Part shown: positions 1-12,011 of the stretch, one piece after another
Layout of the letters: each line of letters opens with the position of its first letter
How positions within the stretch are numbered: position 1 is the stretch's first letter
Assembly: GCA_009760855.2 (NCBI GenBank)
Contig: WPIO01000032.1
Coordinates: 2,007,501-2,071,500 of the forward strand
Reading direction: 5' to 3'
From: Cristatella mucedo
Taxonomy: Eukaryota; Bryozoa; Phylactolaemata; Cristatellidae
Length of the DNA stretch: 64,000 bases
Translations under genes and position numbers: made by a program
Notes under the pieces: model-generated
Database searches by the model: none
What the model saw: only the letters and a program-made list of their open reading frames with translations
What the model was told of the DNA's origin: nothing

Positions 1-247
1 TCACTCACTTACGATCGATCCCCCCCCCCCACCCGTGTCTTCACTCCTGGCTCTCTCCACTCAATCCTTCTCTCTTTCTCTCCGTCTCTCTGCTTCACTC
101 TCACTGTCTCTCTCTTCTCTAGCTCTGTTGTACTTGCATATCGACCTGTCTTTCTCCAACCGCATTTACATTCAATGCCATCTAGGTTCGTGTTTCACAA
201 GGGCGTACGAGGTTTAAAAACAAGATTTAAGTAATTTACGTTACACG
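1..247. other. Low-complexity window edge, no gene recognised
   Basis: A C-run and a CT-rich stretch (about 45-125) dominate. An open frame across 35-217 is a Ser/Leu low-complexity product of the CT repeat and is not supported as a gene. If the exon at 248-323 is real, this is its promoter/5' UTR side; no clear TATA box was seen. Confidence 0.4.
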
Positions 248-323
248 ATGTCTCTCAGGTTAAGCAAGCTGGCAGCGATGCTAATGCTGGTGAAATGTAC
301 GACCGGCACCGAAGCTGTCCTAA
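248..323 (+). CDS. Possible first coding exon (signal peptide) of an unidentified secreted protein
   Basis: ATG at 248 opens 25 codons with a short basic start (MSLRLSK), a hydrophobic core (LAAMLMLV) and a small-residue end (CTTGTEA). It stops one base into a codon at a strong GTGAGT donor (324). This is the same layout as exon 1 of the collagen gene at 10916, which also encodes a signal peptide and leaves in phase 1 at GTGAGT. No matching downstream exon was found before 10.7 kb. It could be exon 1 of a gene with unseen exons, a distant alternative first exon of the collagen gene (the phase would fit collagen exon 2), or chance. The product is not recognised. Confidence 0.3.
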
Positions 324-700
324 GTGAGTGCAAGCTATTCTCTGCTGCATTCACTTTTAGACACGGCTGGCTCGTCATTTCTAAAACGTTTGCTACACAG
401 CCTGTCAAATAGGCAGCTGGTGCGTAATCGTCTCATCAATATTCCTTGAGCTTTCAGTTTCCAAAAATTTTACAGAACGGATGTGAAATAGAACTTGCTC
501 GGCTGAGCCATCATTAGAGTAGGCTGAAAGGGTGAACTCGGTTTGGGGGAGGCTGTGGTATGTTAAAAGTAAGAAACGTAGACCATTATTGAATCGACAG
601 GTTCATTTGCACGGCGCCAGAGGAGGCCGTACTACAAATCATTCTCTTGCAGTGAGCCAAAGTAAAATATAAAGTTCCGGTCGCTCAAAAGCCTCTGGTG
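324..700. other. No feature seen
   Basis: Mixed-composition sequence following the possible exon. If that exon is real this is the start of its first intron. No repeat, RNA gene or further exon was recognised. Confidence 0.4.
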
Positions 701-718
701 GAAGAAAGGCCTTAGCGG

Positions 719-818
719 CTTGCTCTCCGCTTTTATTGGCGGTAAATAACGGCCTACTTCAGGATTCCGCCCCTGGGTCGTTAAGTGGAAGCATAATACC
801 ACTAGGCTAAGACTTTGC
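719..818 (-). mobile_element. Degenerate tRNA-derived SINE (family B) remnant
   Basis: Read on the minus strand it has an A-box-like TTAGCCTAGTGG and a damaged B box followed by the AATAAAAG / GCGG body seen in better copies near 25.2 kb and 27.2 kb. It is short and diverged. Confidence 0.35.
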
Positions 819-879
819 GATGAGAGCCCTCTTGGTTTGGGCGAGCGATTTAAGATCTTCTTCTGCTGAGATTAAGCAG

Positions 880-1065
880 GTGTTCAAATTCGGAAAAGCT
901 GGTGGTACAATGCTTGTAACCTGTCTGGGAGTAGATCCGATAGGTAGGCAGGAGCCAAATAAGAGACCTAAAAGTGAGTGACCTTGAAGTTGATATGCTA
1001 TCTGCCAGTGCAGGTCGGTGAGAAGTGGTTTGATATGGCAACTGCAAGGCTCACGACATCACTTA
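880..1065 (-). mobile_element. L2-like LINE 3' fragment
   Basis: Phrases such as GAGACCTAAAAGTGAG and GCCAGTGCAGGTCGG are shared, in order, with the better LINE copy at 42255-43010. On the minus strand they encode the C-terminal part of the LINE protein downstream of reverse transcriptase. Frames are broken. Confidence 0.6.
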
Positions 1066-4000
1066 TGATGACCACCGTGAAGAGTGGCAAAAATGCCAGA
1101 ATTAACCACACGTTAGGTGGGGCAGCGTTGATGCGGTAGAAATACGTCATCGAAAGGTGGCTGTGAGCCGTATTGATACTGGGAGAGCTATTTTTCAATT
1201 GAGACCCTGAAGGTGGCTGCCGTCGCTATGTCAATGTGGTACGACTCTTTGTCAGGTCCTAGCAACGAACCCTCACAAGTGGCTCTTAACTGACCGAGAG
1301 CAATTACCGCACTGTACCCAGTAGGGCCGCAAGGAGTGAAACACATATATGCATGTAAACGCTGAGGAATATGCTGCATTTCACTGAGGGATTTTCTGCA
1401 TTTAAGGGTCTCTGACTCTAAACGTTCGGGCTTTCAAAACTTATTAAAACCTTGGCAAGAGGCAAATCCGTTTCTTAGTCTCTACACAACGTAGTCAGAC
1501 AAAGACCCAACGTACGCGATTCCACGATTTGGGGCAGTCAGAAGCATAAGCAACGGTCGGTGAGCACGTCCAAGAGTGTGTATGCACGTCTTCAACGCAT
1601 CAACACGAATGAGTAGAGATACGTCCAGATGATAAAACAATATATAAGCGAATAAAGAAATATGTAATATAAAATAATATAAACGAAAAACGGGAATATT
1701 TGATTCCGCTTTTTCTGAAGGTTTGGTAGTCTACGAAATGCTCAATGTTCAGGTAGATTGAACGTGGGCGTATGAGACATTAGCGTAAAAGTAGTCAATC
1801 AGTGCGGCGAAGATTTGTGTAGTACTTCGTAGGTCTTAGGAGGCCTCTACTTTAAGGAAGTTTAAAATGTATAAAAAAAACCGTTTATTTAGGTCCGTTT
1901 AATAACTAAAGCAAGTAGACTTGCACAGTATGTTTTTATTAAATAGTCCGAGTGCTCTTGCATTGAATTCAAAATTTCGCAATGCCTGCAGTTCTTTTTT
2001 TTTAACAGCTGCTCTCTTGGAGCGAGCAGATGTATGTTTCCAGCGGCACTCTAGAAATCGCTCTAGACTCTGCTGCTGTTGGGGATTTAAGTGACAGAGG
2101 CACTACAACGCTTGGCACGTGATACCTAAAAATTCAGGACTGCCATTTCTGATTTAAGTGATTGAGCCCTCTATAACTTGTATAGCTAGTTCCCGCCATT
2201 AGTTACTTTAAAGACAGCTCAGACTCCATAAAGTTATATTAGCAATCGGCAGTTCCTAGAGGTCACAGAAGCGTTTAGTGGACGATGTCAATAACTGCTT
2301 CGACTATTTCGCTCCAACTATTGACCCGATAAGGTTGAGAGGTTCATCTGAACCTGCTGTATGTTACCCTTAGGATAGCCACTATAGCGCTTTTCTCAAT
2401 CGGGTAAAAAAAAGTCTTTAAAGAAGACGAATTTGATTTGTTTTCGGGGGCAAGAACAACATTTTTCCAGCGAATATCCATCTTGCAACAGTGGCACTGG
2501 CGCGGGCTTTGGCCTTGACATATCGAGAAAGTATCGCGTCGCTTCGCGGAGCCGCATGTAGCATTTAGCCTCGTAAACCGATGCTACAAACACGAGCAAA
2601 AGAAAGGAGAGAGCCTTTAGAAGGGACTCGGCGGCTATATCATTGTGCTGCCTTGGCTACCAGGGGATCGTAAAGAAGGCAGCCATTTTTTCAGACTTGA
2701 CCTCGGCTCGGTCCGCTAACCGTGCATCGCTGTATATCTAGGATAAAAAAAGCCGAATGCGGGTGAGAGCGTTCCTGCAACAAGTATACTCTCGTTTTCG
2801 AAGAGCTCTTTTCAGTTGATATCTGGACTTTTTTCATTGATGTGTTTCTGAGTTTAGGCAATGATCTCCACAAGAGCACAAGAAATCACAGGCACAAAGT
2901 CGCTTTCGCTAGCAGAAAAACAGTGCAGAGCCTTGTCAAAGTCTTAGCCAATAGCGTTTAAGAAGACAACAGATCTGTATTATTATTTTAGCACATCATG
3001 CAGCTGATATAGCTTGTATGATTTTCCCTTTGATATTATGCCAAAATTCAAAATGCCAAACATTTTCCAAATCGTCAAAGTAAAACGCAAACTCCCCGAT
3101 ACTGCTGGAATTCGGGCTGGTTATATCGAATAAAAAGACCTTACACGTGTCCCAAACTCCCAGATCGCTAAAGGCTTCAGTGACGGCTCCAAGACTAGCT
3201 AGAGATAACCTGAAACGAGCTTCACTGTGGTCGGACTGTAGTTTATCCTCACTAGATAAGTCGCTAGAACGGGAAGTCTGTCTCTCTAATGGCGAAATCC
3301 TCTACCTTACTGTCGAACAAATGGACCTGTACCATAAATGAATGCCGCGATTTCCCTGAAATTTACAAACCCCTTGCTTATTCTGCATTAGCGAAGTGTG
3401 GCAGCTTTTCACGTGAGCTCAGCTATTTGGGTATTTAGCACATAAATCTCTTCAGCTTTTTGTTACACGTGGTGTGAGGACTGATCAATAGATTTTGACG
3501 ACCCTCAGTGGTAATCAGCGAAATTCTCATTCCTTGTGACTGCACTGGTAAGCACTGTAACTTATACTCGGCTTTCTATATCTGACGGATTACGTAATAT
3601 ACTTATCACAAAATGTAGTGCTTAAAAGCTGAAGTCGCTGCTTTTCTGACAAATTAGGGACTCGAAAAAGAGGAACCTCTTTCTGAACCTCATCGAATTT
3701 TCAAGCAGTGCTTAAACAAAATATAAGTACGTAAGTAGCAAGTAGGTAGCAGAACAATATCGAACCGAACTTATGCCAGTTCCGAATCAATAACCATCCC
3801 TAAATAGTAGTTCGAGAGACAGTGCAGCTGAGCAGCATCCGGCGGCAAATTAAATGCATTTACCACGGCGCTGCAGTAATACTGATAACAGAGGTATATT
3901 AATGTATGAAGCAAGAGATAGGAATTTCTCAGGCAAACGGTACGGCAAACCGGCAGTCTACTGAGAGTAATGCGGAGGCTACTGCGAGACTGGAAATTAC

Positions 4001-4682
4001 GTGAGCTAATGACTGCAGCAGGATTCACTCCACTCCTGTTCATCTTGAAGATGGTCAAGGGCGATTAGGTAATCGCTGTAAAACGTATTTTCTAGATCAA
4101 GCAGAACTAGGGTAGCGACGTTACCTTCGTCGCTGGGCTTTTGACAGTCCGAAGTGAGCCCATCGGTAGGTACTGACTCGAGTTATTTGAGAGTCCGAGG
4201 ATAGTTCAAGCAAGCAGAGTCCTTCTAGCAAAATACCCTAGTTAGAACAACAGTCGGTTTGGTGGATGAGACTGTAGCGTGGCTCAAATTGTGCTTGTCC
4301 GATCGTATTCAGCAAGTGCCGCGTGGTGTCAGTATGTTATCCAGCAGAGGCTCGCCTTCGGAGTTCCGCAGTGATATGTTCTCAACATAATTTTCTCGAA
4401 ATTCAGGCGTCCTCATTGAATAATATTGATAGTTCAGATATTTCTGTAAGACGGACTCCTCCACGGCTTGACACCACGCCAGAGCCAAGTCTAGGATTAG
4501 GGACTGCCTAATATGGCGTCTGGCTAAATATCTTACTGTTACAAGCAAATATGGTAGTTTCAATTTCGGACAGAACTAAACCGTATATACGGTACTCGCT
4601 GGTCCTTTCCGAAGCCCGACAAATAATGTAATTTATCTCAGTCTGTACCTCAGCAAGTTACAAAGACTAAATAAATGTCACT
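1066..4682. other. Unassigned sequence
   Basis: AT-balanced, apparently low-copy DNA. Open frames of 84-95 codons on the minus strand (3771-4058, 4309-4563) show no domain, no convincing start and no clear splice partners, so they are not called. No RNA gene or mobile element recognised. Confidence 0.4.
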
Positions 4683-5050
4683 GGGGAGAGTTTTTATAGC
4701 GAAATCAAAGTGTAAGCGGCTTTCGGTACGCATTCGGTTGCCAACAGACTTCATCTCGCGCAGCCAAGAGAAGTGAGAAGTCTAGCTGCGTTAGGAGGGT
4801 AGCTGCCGTGGTGATTAGCATGATGGTAACAGCACAGGACGGCTGGAATGGGTATGCCACAGGTGGCAGTGGGAGAGAGATGTCGTATTGTGAGAATTGT
4901 GGAAGTGAGTTTCGCAGTCTAGGACCTGTAAAGCAAAAGCTTCTGTCGATACTGATCTAAAAGTAAAGGAACGAACGGCTAATTTATTGTGTATAGAGTA
5001 CCTGAGGTCACGTGGAGGCCGAAACTGGTGCAGTAGTTCGGCTAGGTATG
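4683..5050 (-). mobile_element. LINE-like repeat, family 2, copy 1
   Basis: Shares CGGCTTTCGGTACGCATTCG and following sequence with copies at about 49190-49320 and 60985-61375. The minus-strand translation of the third copy contains DRSFSSASPRLWNSLP, a motif typical of the C-terminal end of LINE ORF2 proteins. This copy is 5'-truncated and its frame is broken. Confidence 0.6.
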
Positions 5051-5060
5051 AATGAGCCAA

Positions 5061-8000
5061 GCTATGGTGGGCCTCGTGGGTCAGTGTAAGAACGTTGCTC
5101 TATTTTTGTTCATAAACCAGAAGCCATCCAAGCTCCTGCAGCAAAGGAGACAAACCTCTGGAATTTATTATCTAGCCTTGCGGTCGCATCCATCACCAGC
5201 TGCAGTGGCCTGCTGGCTTTTCGGTAGCCCAGCCAAAATGGAATCACAATAATCTAGCAAAGACAGAACCGGGGAGCTAGTTAAGGCCACCTTGGTAGAC
5301 AGCTCCCAATATCAGATAGCGATCGGACATGGTGGCTAGCTGTCAGGCAGTCATATTCCGTTATTCCGGCATACATCTTCGGCGCACGGCAAGTGGCTTA
5401 AAGGTGCAGCGCGAATGCACGTACGTACAATAAATGTATGCACGGAGTAGCAATGCATGACAGCAATGTGGAGCGCCTGAAGCTTAAGATAAACAGAAAC
5501 GTCAACGGTGTAGAAAAGTCTAAGTCGCGGCATTGGGTGGTTACAGCAATGGCGGCCAGCATTGACCGTATCGAGCGTTCAACAGCTCTAGCGTGGCGCT
5601 CAGAGCACCGCTGAGCGGCCGACCGAGCACCGCTGAATGCTCGGCGTCACCATCTCAGCATCCCGCAGAAATTACTATCGAGAATTTGCAGACGCCCTGT
5701 TTGAAACTGCCGCTGTAGCTGTCACGTCTTCACCTTCATAACCGACAGTCGTCGTAGTAACGGGCTGGGCTTCAATTCGTCCCCTGCAACCCTCGGCTTT
5801 TCAGATGCTCAGGCCAGTCAGTACTTCACTTGGTTGGCTACGAGAGCAGTTAGCGCCAGCTCGATCTGAATAGATGCCTGAACCTGAAACGATCTCAAAC
5901 TAGAACTCGATAGCGTACGCGAAACGCAAACAGAGAAGCAGACCTTCCTGCATAGGTGCACGGGCTCGATCGACATGTCAGATTTATTTCTGCCATCGTC
6001 TCAGAAATCCAGTCTTGTCTGCTTTAAATTGAGGTAGACTGTCTGCGGGGTATGCTAGTCAGCTTCTTAATGTCCGATGTCTCTTTTAAAATGAATCCAC
6101 TGGCAGACTTTCAAAACGTAATGAACAGTTAAGCCACTGCGATTTGAAGCAAAACGTTTAATCAATTTGCTGTTCCACATCGCCAGTTATGCAACCGCAG
6201 CATGTTCATAGCTGCAGGAAGCTGCTAGGGACCCATGCGTACGAAGATCACAATATTGCATTCACCAAGATGCAAAGTCAACGGAAGCATCGCTAGCGAA
6301 GCAACGCAATCGCCATCAGACTCAGAATAAAGAATTTTGCGAAGTTGGGCAAACTCGAAAAAGTGTCATTGTTGAAACAAAGAGCTCGAAACCCAGAAAA
6401 AGTGAGACAAAAAGCTCAAATCCAGCCCGTCATAAAGGTTAAAGCACAGCTGTTCGAGTTCAACTGTCTGGCATGACGTGCATGACTTCGACTTTCATGC
6501 AGCATAACCATGGGTTATCACATAACCTGTATAAAGCCGTTGTAATTCAAGAGCCGCGAACAGTAGTTCAGCCGCGATAATCTGGCTGAGCCAGCTAGCC
6601 GCCACTTCACTATCTAATTGGCTCGGTTTAGGCTGCACTACTGTAACTCATTTTTAGCTGGGCAACTGAAAATAAAATATGACCGTGCTCTACGACGATT
6701 GAGAAAGCTCGTTCGCAATTTCATACTTTCTTTTTAACCACAACAGGCGACTTGGTGGAATGTTTTTGTCGAAGATTTTGAATTTGTCTCGATACTTTTA
6801 CGATTAACGAAACGAGATTTGAAGCTGGTGCACATTATACAATGTCGTGATTTTTATGTCCCTGCACACCGATGAAATTTGTGGTGCTACGACCGTGACG
6901 CGGTTGCCCAATCGGCGCCTCCGAAACACAAAAGAATTATACTTACTGCTATCGACACACGGTAGCTCAATCGTTCACCACATTCGGAAAGTTAGGCGGT
7001 CGATGCACGCTCAGTTAAGAAATCTGTTGATTATTGGTGTTGCCCATCAACCCGAAACACTGTCTAGTTGAAATGGACGGCAGAAAGGTCTGGTTTGGCG
7101 AGACGACGACAATGACAATGATAAACAGGATTAGTCGAAGTCACCGTTGCCCATACAATGGTGAGCTCAGGTTTATTCCTCGGTGTGCTTGCTGTGTGCA
7201 CTAATCATGTTCTAGCTTTGACGCAGTTTTAGCTAACAGTCCGGACAAGAAAAGTTACGACGTTAGCGTTCGACAAACCGATAGCTCCCAAAACGCATTC
7301 AGGCTCAGCTCGATGCTGTGACGGCTGCCAACGATGATGATGATGATGATAAGACGGCTGCAATGTAGCTACTGATAAGGCGTCTGAAAATCCTCTGTAT
7401 AGTTTAAATGGAGCCTGAGGTGGTGGCGAAGCCAGAAAACTGACACGTACATTCTACAGTATGTCCACGATGGTCACGCAACAGACGGTCATGCTAGGTT
7501 TCCCTTATTATCCTGGCCGGTGATAGCCTTACTTTAAAGAGGGGGCTGTGCAACGTGTGCACTCCAAATTGGCTGGATTATGAAATGCTTGAGATTTTAC
7601 TACTGGGGTTAGTTTACTGGTTAGGAGCCGGTTATGTTGTAAGCTAAATTGAGACTGTAAAAAAGCCCAACACCAGTAATGATTAGTCCGTTGCGCTTAG
7701 GGCTTGATTGTAGTTGCACGCTGAGGTTGGTCCTGTACAGAGACGGTGTTCTGTGGCGTTCGCGTAGACGGCTCTTCAAAAAAGGCACGGATTTTTTAGG
7801 CATGCGGGCTCTTGACTGCTGCTGTGTCGTGCTACCTATGAAATACCTGGCTGTATCGGTGCAACATCTGTGACAGGCGAACCTCGTTTCGAGGCGCCAA
7901 CTCCGTCAGCATTTTTCGGGCATCTGCAATGAGTGGCACCGCTAATGTGAGCTTTGATCGCGAAGACATTTAGGTCTGAAGCCACAACAACTCGTTCGTA

Positions 8001-8500
8001 ACTTAGGCGCCACAGTACACGGTTCGTCGCCTAGGCGTACGGTGGCAATAGGGGAGGAAGAACCGCGAGTCTCACGAGTTTTGCTTCCCTTCGACGAGTT
8101 GAACGTGGATGATCGTCTGGGCTCGCTACCTAGCCCCTTCCCCCGAAGTAATTTTCTCATATTCCTCAGCGGCGCTGCACGACTCAAGGCTGCCGCCAGG
8201 CATGACTCTCGCGCGCATCTGCATCTGCGAGACATTCGCGCACTAGAGTTCGCACTCATGAATGCCGTAGGCTACCGCGCGACTGCCGTCGGGTGCTGAC
8301 CACTGCTGCAATACTAGCCGGTGCGCATTCGCCCACGTGCCGCATTTGTGGTTGCCAGAATTAGCTTGACCGAGTGAAACGGAGATTGAGCCTCTTTTAA
8401 GTGATGCCCACGCCCCGAGTCGGCGTCGTTGGCTGCAGATCCTTGGGGCTTGTGCACGCCTTCGAGTTCCCAGCTGCAGCAGGCAGTCTCTAAGTGCTGC
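5061..8500. other. Unassigned sequence with minor simple repeats
   Basis: No gene, RNA or clear transposon recognised. A short GAT repeat lies at about 7333-7352. From about 7.9 kb the sequence becomes richer in CG dinucleotides. Both strands are open over 7.9-8.3 kb for about 85-105 codons, but neither translation resembles a known domain. Confidence 0.4.
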
Positions 8501-8725
8501 GCCATCTGACGGCGGGCCGCTTCAGAAGCGACTCGGCGCCAGCGCGCCGACGCAACGCCCAGGGAATGAGCGAGTGCCGGCGCGAGCTCTGCTGGCAGCG
8601 TCGAAGCGGAGCAAGTTTTACTTCATATAAGCTAGTCTGGCGCGCCCGCTCGTTTCGGATTCGGGAAATCCGGTCGCGCCGCCGGCGGCGGCGCGACGAC
8701 AGTAAAGATGAGTGCTTGTGTCTCC

Positions 8726-8776
8726 TACGTCGTACCCAAAGCTCAGAAGTCTTACGTCGTACCCAAAGCTCAGAAG
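8726..8776. repeat. Direct tandem duplication, period 27 nt
   Basis: A 24-nt block beginning TACGTCGTACCCAAAGCTCA occurs at 8726-8749 and again, identically, at 8753-8776. Confidence 0.85.
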
Positions 8777-8961
8777 AACCGCCGGTTTTCTTCGAGCGAA
8801 AACAGGTCTGCTGCTTTGAACGGGATGTGCGGCTTGTACGCCCGAGTGAGCAGATACTAAGCCGCGAGCCGAGAGGCTCGTAGCGTTGCTAACCGTCGGC
8901 CGACGCTTGGCGAATGCCGGCGAAATAATTAGATCCTTGGAGTCGCCGCGGCTAGCTGTTG

Positions 8962-8998
8962 GTACGCGCGCGCGCTTCGCCGATGCGCGCGCGCGTAC
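8962..8998. repeat. Perfect CG-rich inverted repeat
   Basis: GTACGCGCGCGCGC (8962-8975) is followed by a 9-nt spacer and its exact reverse complement (8985-8998). The arms are alternating purine-pyrimidine, so they could form a hairpin or Z-DNA. Confidence 0.85.
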
Positions 8999-9820
8999 GC
9001 TGGCCGTCGCGGAGCGCGGCGGCGACGAAGAGCGCCCACACCTTCCCGGAACAAGTTCGTAGTCGTTAAGTAGAGAGAAGTCTATTCGTCTGCAACGGAG
9101 GAGTCCGGGCGTTCGACGGCGGCCGCGACGTGCGCCCAATGCTCAGTGGCCCAGAGCTCAAACCAGCTCTCAATCGTCAAGGACTGGCCCAGCAGCGCAG
9201 CTCGCGGCCACTTTGCGTGGCTTCTGCTCTCGCGTGGCCGCGACGGTAGATGGTCGCATCACGGATTCCTAGCCGCTCCAATTCGCGAACCGCGAATAAA
9301 GAATATCAGTCGCGCTCGGGCTGATTTATTGCACCGCCGTTTCACTGCCGCCAGTCCCTAGAAATTAAAAAGATGCACCCCATATTCCGAAGAAAGTGGG
9401 CAGGCGTAAGCTTTCTTTCATCCCGCTACGGCTTCCGAGCAATGCGTTCGGGCTTCTGCTTGGCTCCGCCATCGCAAAGAGCTCTGCCGAGCCTTTATAT
9501 GTTGCGCTTGAAACTTGCAAGGCTGCAGCTGCGTACGAGCGTAGCGACGCTCTATAGTCGCACCGCTGCGACAGCCCGGATTCCGCCGTCACTTGAGTCA
9601 GCGCAAAGGCCGCTCTGCCAGTAGCGTGCAGTCTCGGTTAACGGCGGCGGCGGCGGGGTGGGGGGGCGGGGGGCGATTCGAAGGTCGGGGGCGGGCGTAG
9701 GTGGCGCGAGTTCGCCGTCGATCATAGCGAGACGAATGAAGCCCGAGGGTGCGCGTACTGGAAATCCGTCGACAGGCGGCGCCGGCGTCGGTCCGGGGCG
9801 CTCCGAAGGAGCCGGCCGCC

Positions 9821-9920
9821 GCACGTCGGATCGGCGCCGCACGTCGGATCGGCGCCGCACGTCGGATCGGCGCCGCCCGTCGGATCGGCGCCGCACGTCG
9901 GATCGGCGCCGCCCGTCCGA
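9821..9920. repeat. 18-nt minisatellite
   Basis: Five full units of GCACGTCGGATCGGCGCC (some with GCCCGTC in place of GCACGTC) run from 9821 to 9910, and a partial sixth follows. The period is a multiple of three, so all frames stay open (for example Arg-Arg-Thr-Ser-Asp-Arg), but no gene is supported. Confidence 0.85.
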
Positions 9921-10755
9921 GGCCGCCGCGAGAGGCTGCCGCGCGCAGCGGTCGCTGAGTCGTCGGGCGAGAGGGGAGGTCAGGGCAGGGTCAGGCGGCC
10001 GCGACGAGCGCAGCAAAGTCGGGCAGCGGGCAGCGCCCGCCGCTGCCGCTGTACTTTCCGCCGGGCGATTGCATTTCTGCGACGCTGACACCGGGGCGGC
10101 GCCCATTGGCGGGGCGAAAATACCGGAAATTCCAACGCGGGCCGCCGCGCCGCGTAGGAAGTGCCCGCCGTCGGTGAGCGGCGGCGTTCAGCGGAGAGTG
10201 GGACGCGCCGTCCATCGAAGCCGAGCGGCAGCGAACGGCACCTTTTACGCGGAACGCGGCCGGCGGCGCGTCGTCGAAGCCCGTCGTAAATAAACGGGAA
10301 CGAGCTCGGGCGCGCGCTCGCGGCCGCTGCTATCGGGCTCCGGCCGCCTCGGCCTCCTCGTAGGTCAACGGCGTCAACCTCGCTCTGCTCGCTTTCGTGC
10401 GCCCAGTCCTCGAAGGCCCCCTTTCCCCGCTCGTCGGCTGCGTCTTGGACTGCCGGCGTCCAACCGCCGCCGCTGCAACTCGGCCGGGCTCGGCGAGCCG
10501 AAATAAACAAAAAGGCGGTGGGAAAAGTGCCCGGATGCTCTCGCCGGCCGGGCGAACGTGCCACTTGTTCAATTTCGTCGGCCGGCCGGCTGGCCGGTCG
10601 GCCGGCTGGCTGGCGGCGAGCCGCGACGACCGTTCGCCAGCCCGTCCGCCTGGGGGCTGCGTCAGTCAACGAGCTGACCCGCGTCCGTCAGCCGCACCTG
10701 ACCCCGCCGACGAATCCCATTCGCCGACGCGTCGTCGCCCGCGAGGCGGCGCACC

Positions 10756-10800
10756 GCCCGCTATATAAAGCTGCCGACCGCCTCACGCAGTCGTTCTCAG
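10756..10800 (+). promoter_or_regulatory. Core promoter of the collagen gene
   Basis: TATATAAA at 10762-10769 lies in a GC-rich setting (CCGCCCG directly upstream). A CGCAGTCG initiator-like site sits at about 10789, 27 nt downstream of the TATA start, which fits TATA-directed initiation. This would give a 5' UTR of about 127 nt before the ATG at 10916. The start site is inferred from spacing. Confidence 0.6.
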
Positions 10801-10915
10801 GCCGTCGCGGCGCTTGCTGGTCGGTTCGCAGGTGCACAGGAGAACGCCGGAGTGCTCCTGCCGGTAGCCGGCCGCGCGGCGCGTCGAAACACGCTCTGGG
10901 GCGCCAGGCGGCGAA

Positions 10916-10979
10916 ATGGAGGCGGTGTATTTCCTGACGCTGCTGCTGCCACTTCTCGCGACAAGCGTCATCAGTGAAC
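10916..10979 (+). CDS. Collagen exon 1: signal peptide
   Basis: Encodes [21 protein letters not shown]: a hydrophobic core with a Leu run and a likely cleavage near Ala/Ser. The ATG at 10916 is the first in the predicted transcript, in the context CGAAATGG. It ends in phase 1 at a GTGAGT donor (10980). Confidence 0.88.
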
Positions 10980-11949
10980 GTGAGTAGCTGCTCGTTGCCG
11001 CGACGCGGCAACCGCGTCGTCCGCGGCCGCGGCATCGCTGGCCAAGCGCCGCCGGCGCCTCCGGCCCGCGAGATTCGCAATCCTCAGCAGCCGGCCAAGG
11101 AACGGTGACCAGCACCTCTCTTACCCTGGTCGCCCGCTCCTCGACATTCGCAGCCGTCGCCGGCACTCTGGGGCCCTGTCGTCCGCGCGTAGCGGCAAAC
11201 AAATATGGCGGCGGAGTACGCGAGGTGAGCGAGCGGCACCCGTGGCTGCGTGCGTAGGCAAAAGAGAAAGACGCCTCCTTACGGCGCGCCGGCGGCCGCT
11301 GTGCTGCAATTGTGGCGCGAGAGGTTCCGATGAGATCGGCGGCGGCCGCACTAGCTGCGACCTTGCGACGGCCGGTCGAATAGCGCTTTCGTCTTCGGTT
11401 CGTGTGGTTGGACGCGTCTCACGCGCGCTCGTTCTCTCACTCACTTTCTCGCCCTCTCTCTTTCTCTCGTCTCTCCCGTCTCTCTCGGGCCTCGAGTAAT
11501 TGGCGCTGTCGCGCTCTTTATTGGTGGCACCTGGTTCGGCCCGGGCAGTCGGCCCAGTAGCGGCAGCGCTCGCTCGTCTGGCGGCTGCGTGCTGATCTCC
11601 TGCAGCTGCGACCGTAATTGACTTTCTTTCCTTCACTGTTTTCTCTATACACGTTGCAGCAATTGGGCTCAAGAGTGATGGTGTCGCATTACGGCAGGTA
11701 CGTATAAACAGCGGTCTGCATCGGCGAGCAGACATCGAGCCGAGTCCGCCGCGGGAGCGAGCGTCATCCGGCAGATGGCGCTAGCATTCGACGGCCGCCG
11801 ATGCGCGAGGCTCCGTGGCTCCGTATTGGAGCCGATCGTGATGGCTTACGGACGGTAAAAGGGTTTCGCGAGCGAACGAGAGAAATAGGGCGAGTGAATG
11901 AAAGAGTATGTATGCGTGTGTCTGTGTGTGAGAAAGAGAGAGAGAGAGA

Positions 11950-12011
<62 letters not shown>

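Larger units (their letters stand above)
8501..10755. other. GC- and CpG-rich region upstream of the collagen promoter
   Basis: Composition changes sharply to CG-rich, giving long open frames on both strands at once, as expected from scarcity of stop codons rather than from coding. Arg/Ala/Pro-rich translations in all frames support that reading. It holds a 27-nt tandem duplication, a CG hairpin and an 18-nt minisatellite, listed separately. It behaves like a CpG-island-type 5' flank of the collagen gene. Confidence 0.5.

Noticed and set aside
9552-11200. Overlapping 120-230 codon frames on both strands before and around collagen exon 1
   Set aside because: Low stop-codon density in CpG-rich DNA leaves all frames open; translations are Arg/Ala/Pro-rich without domains.
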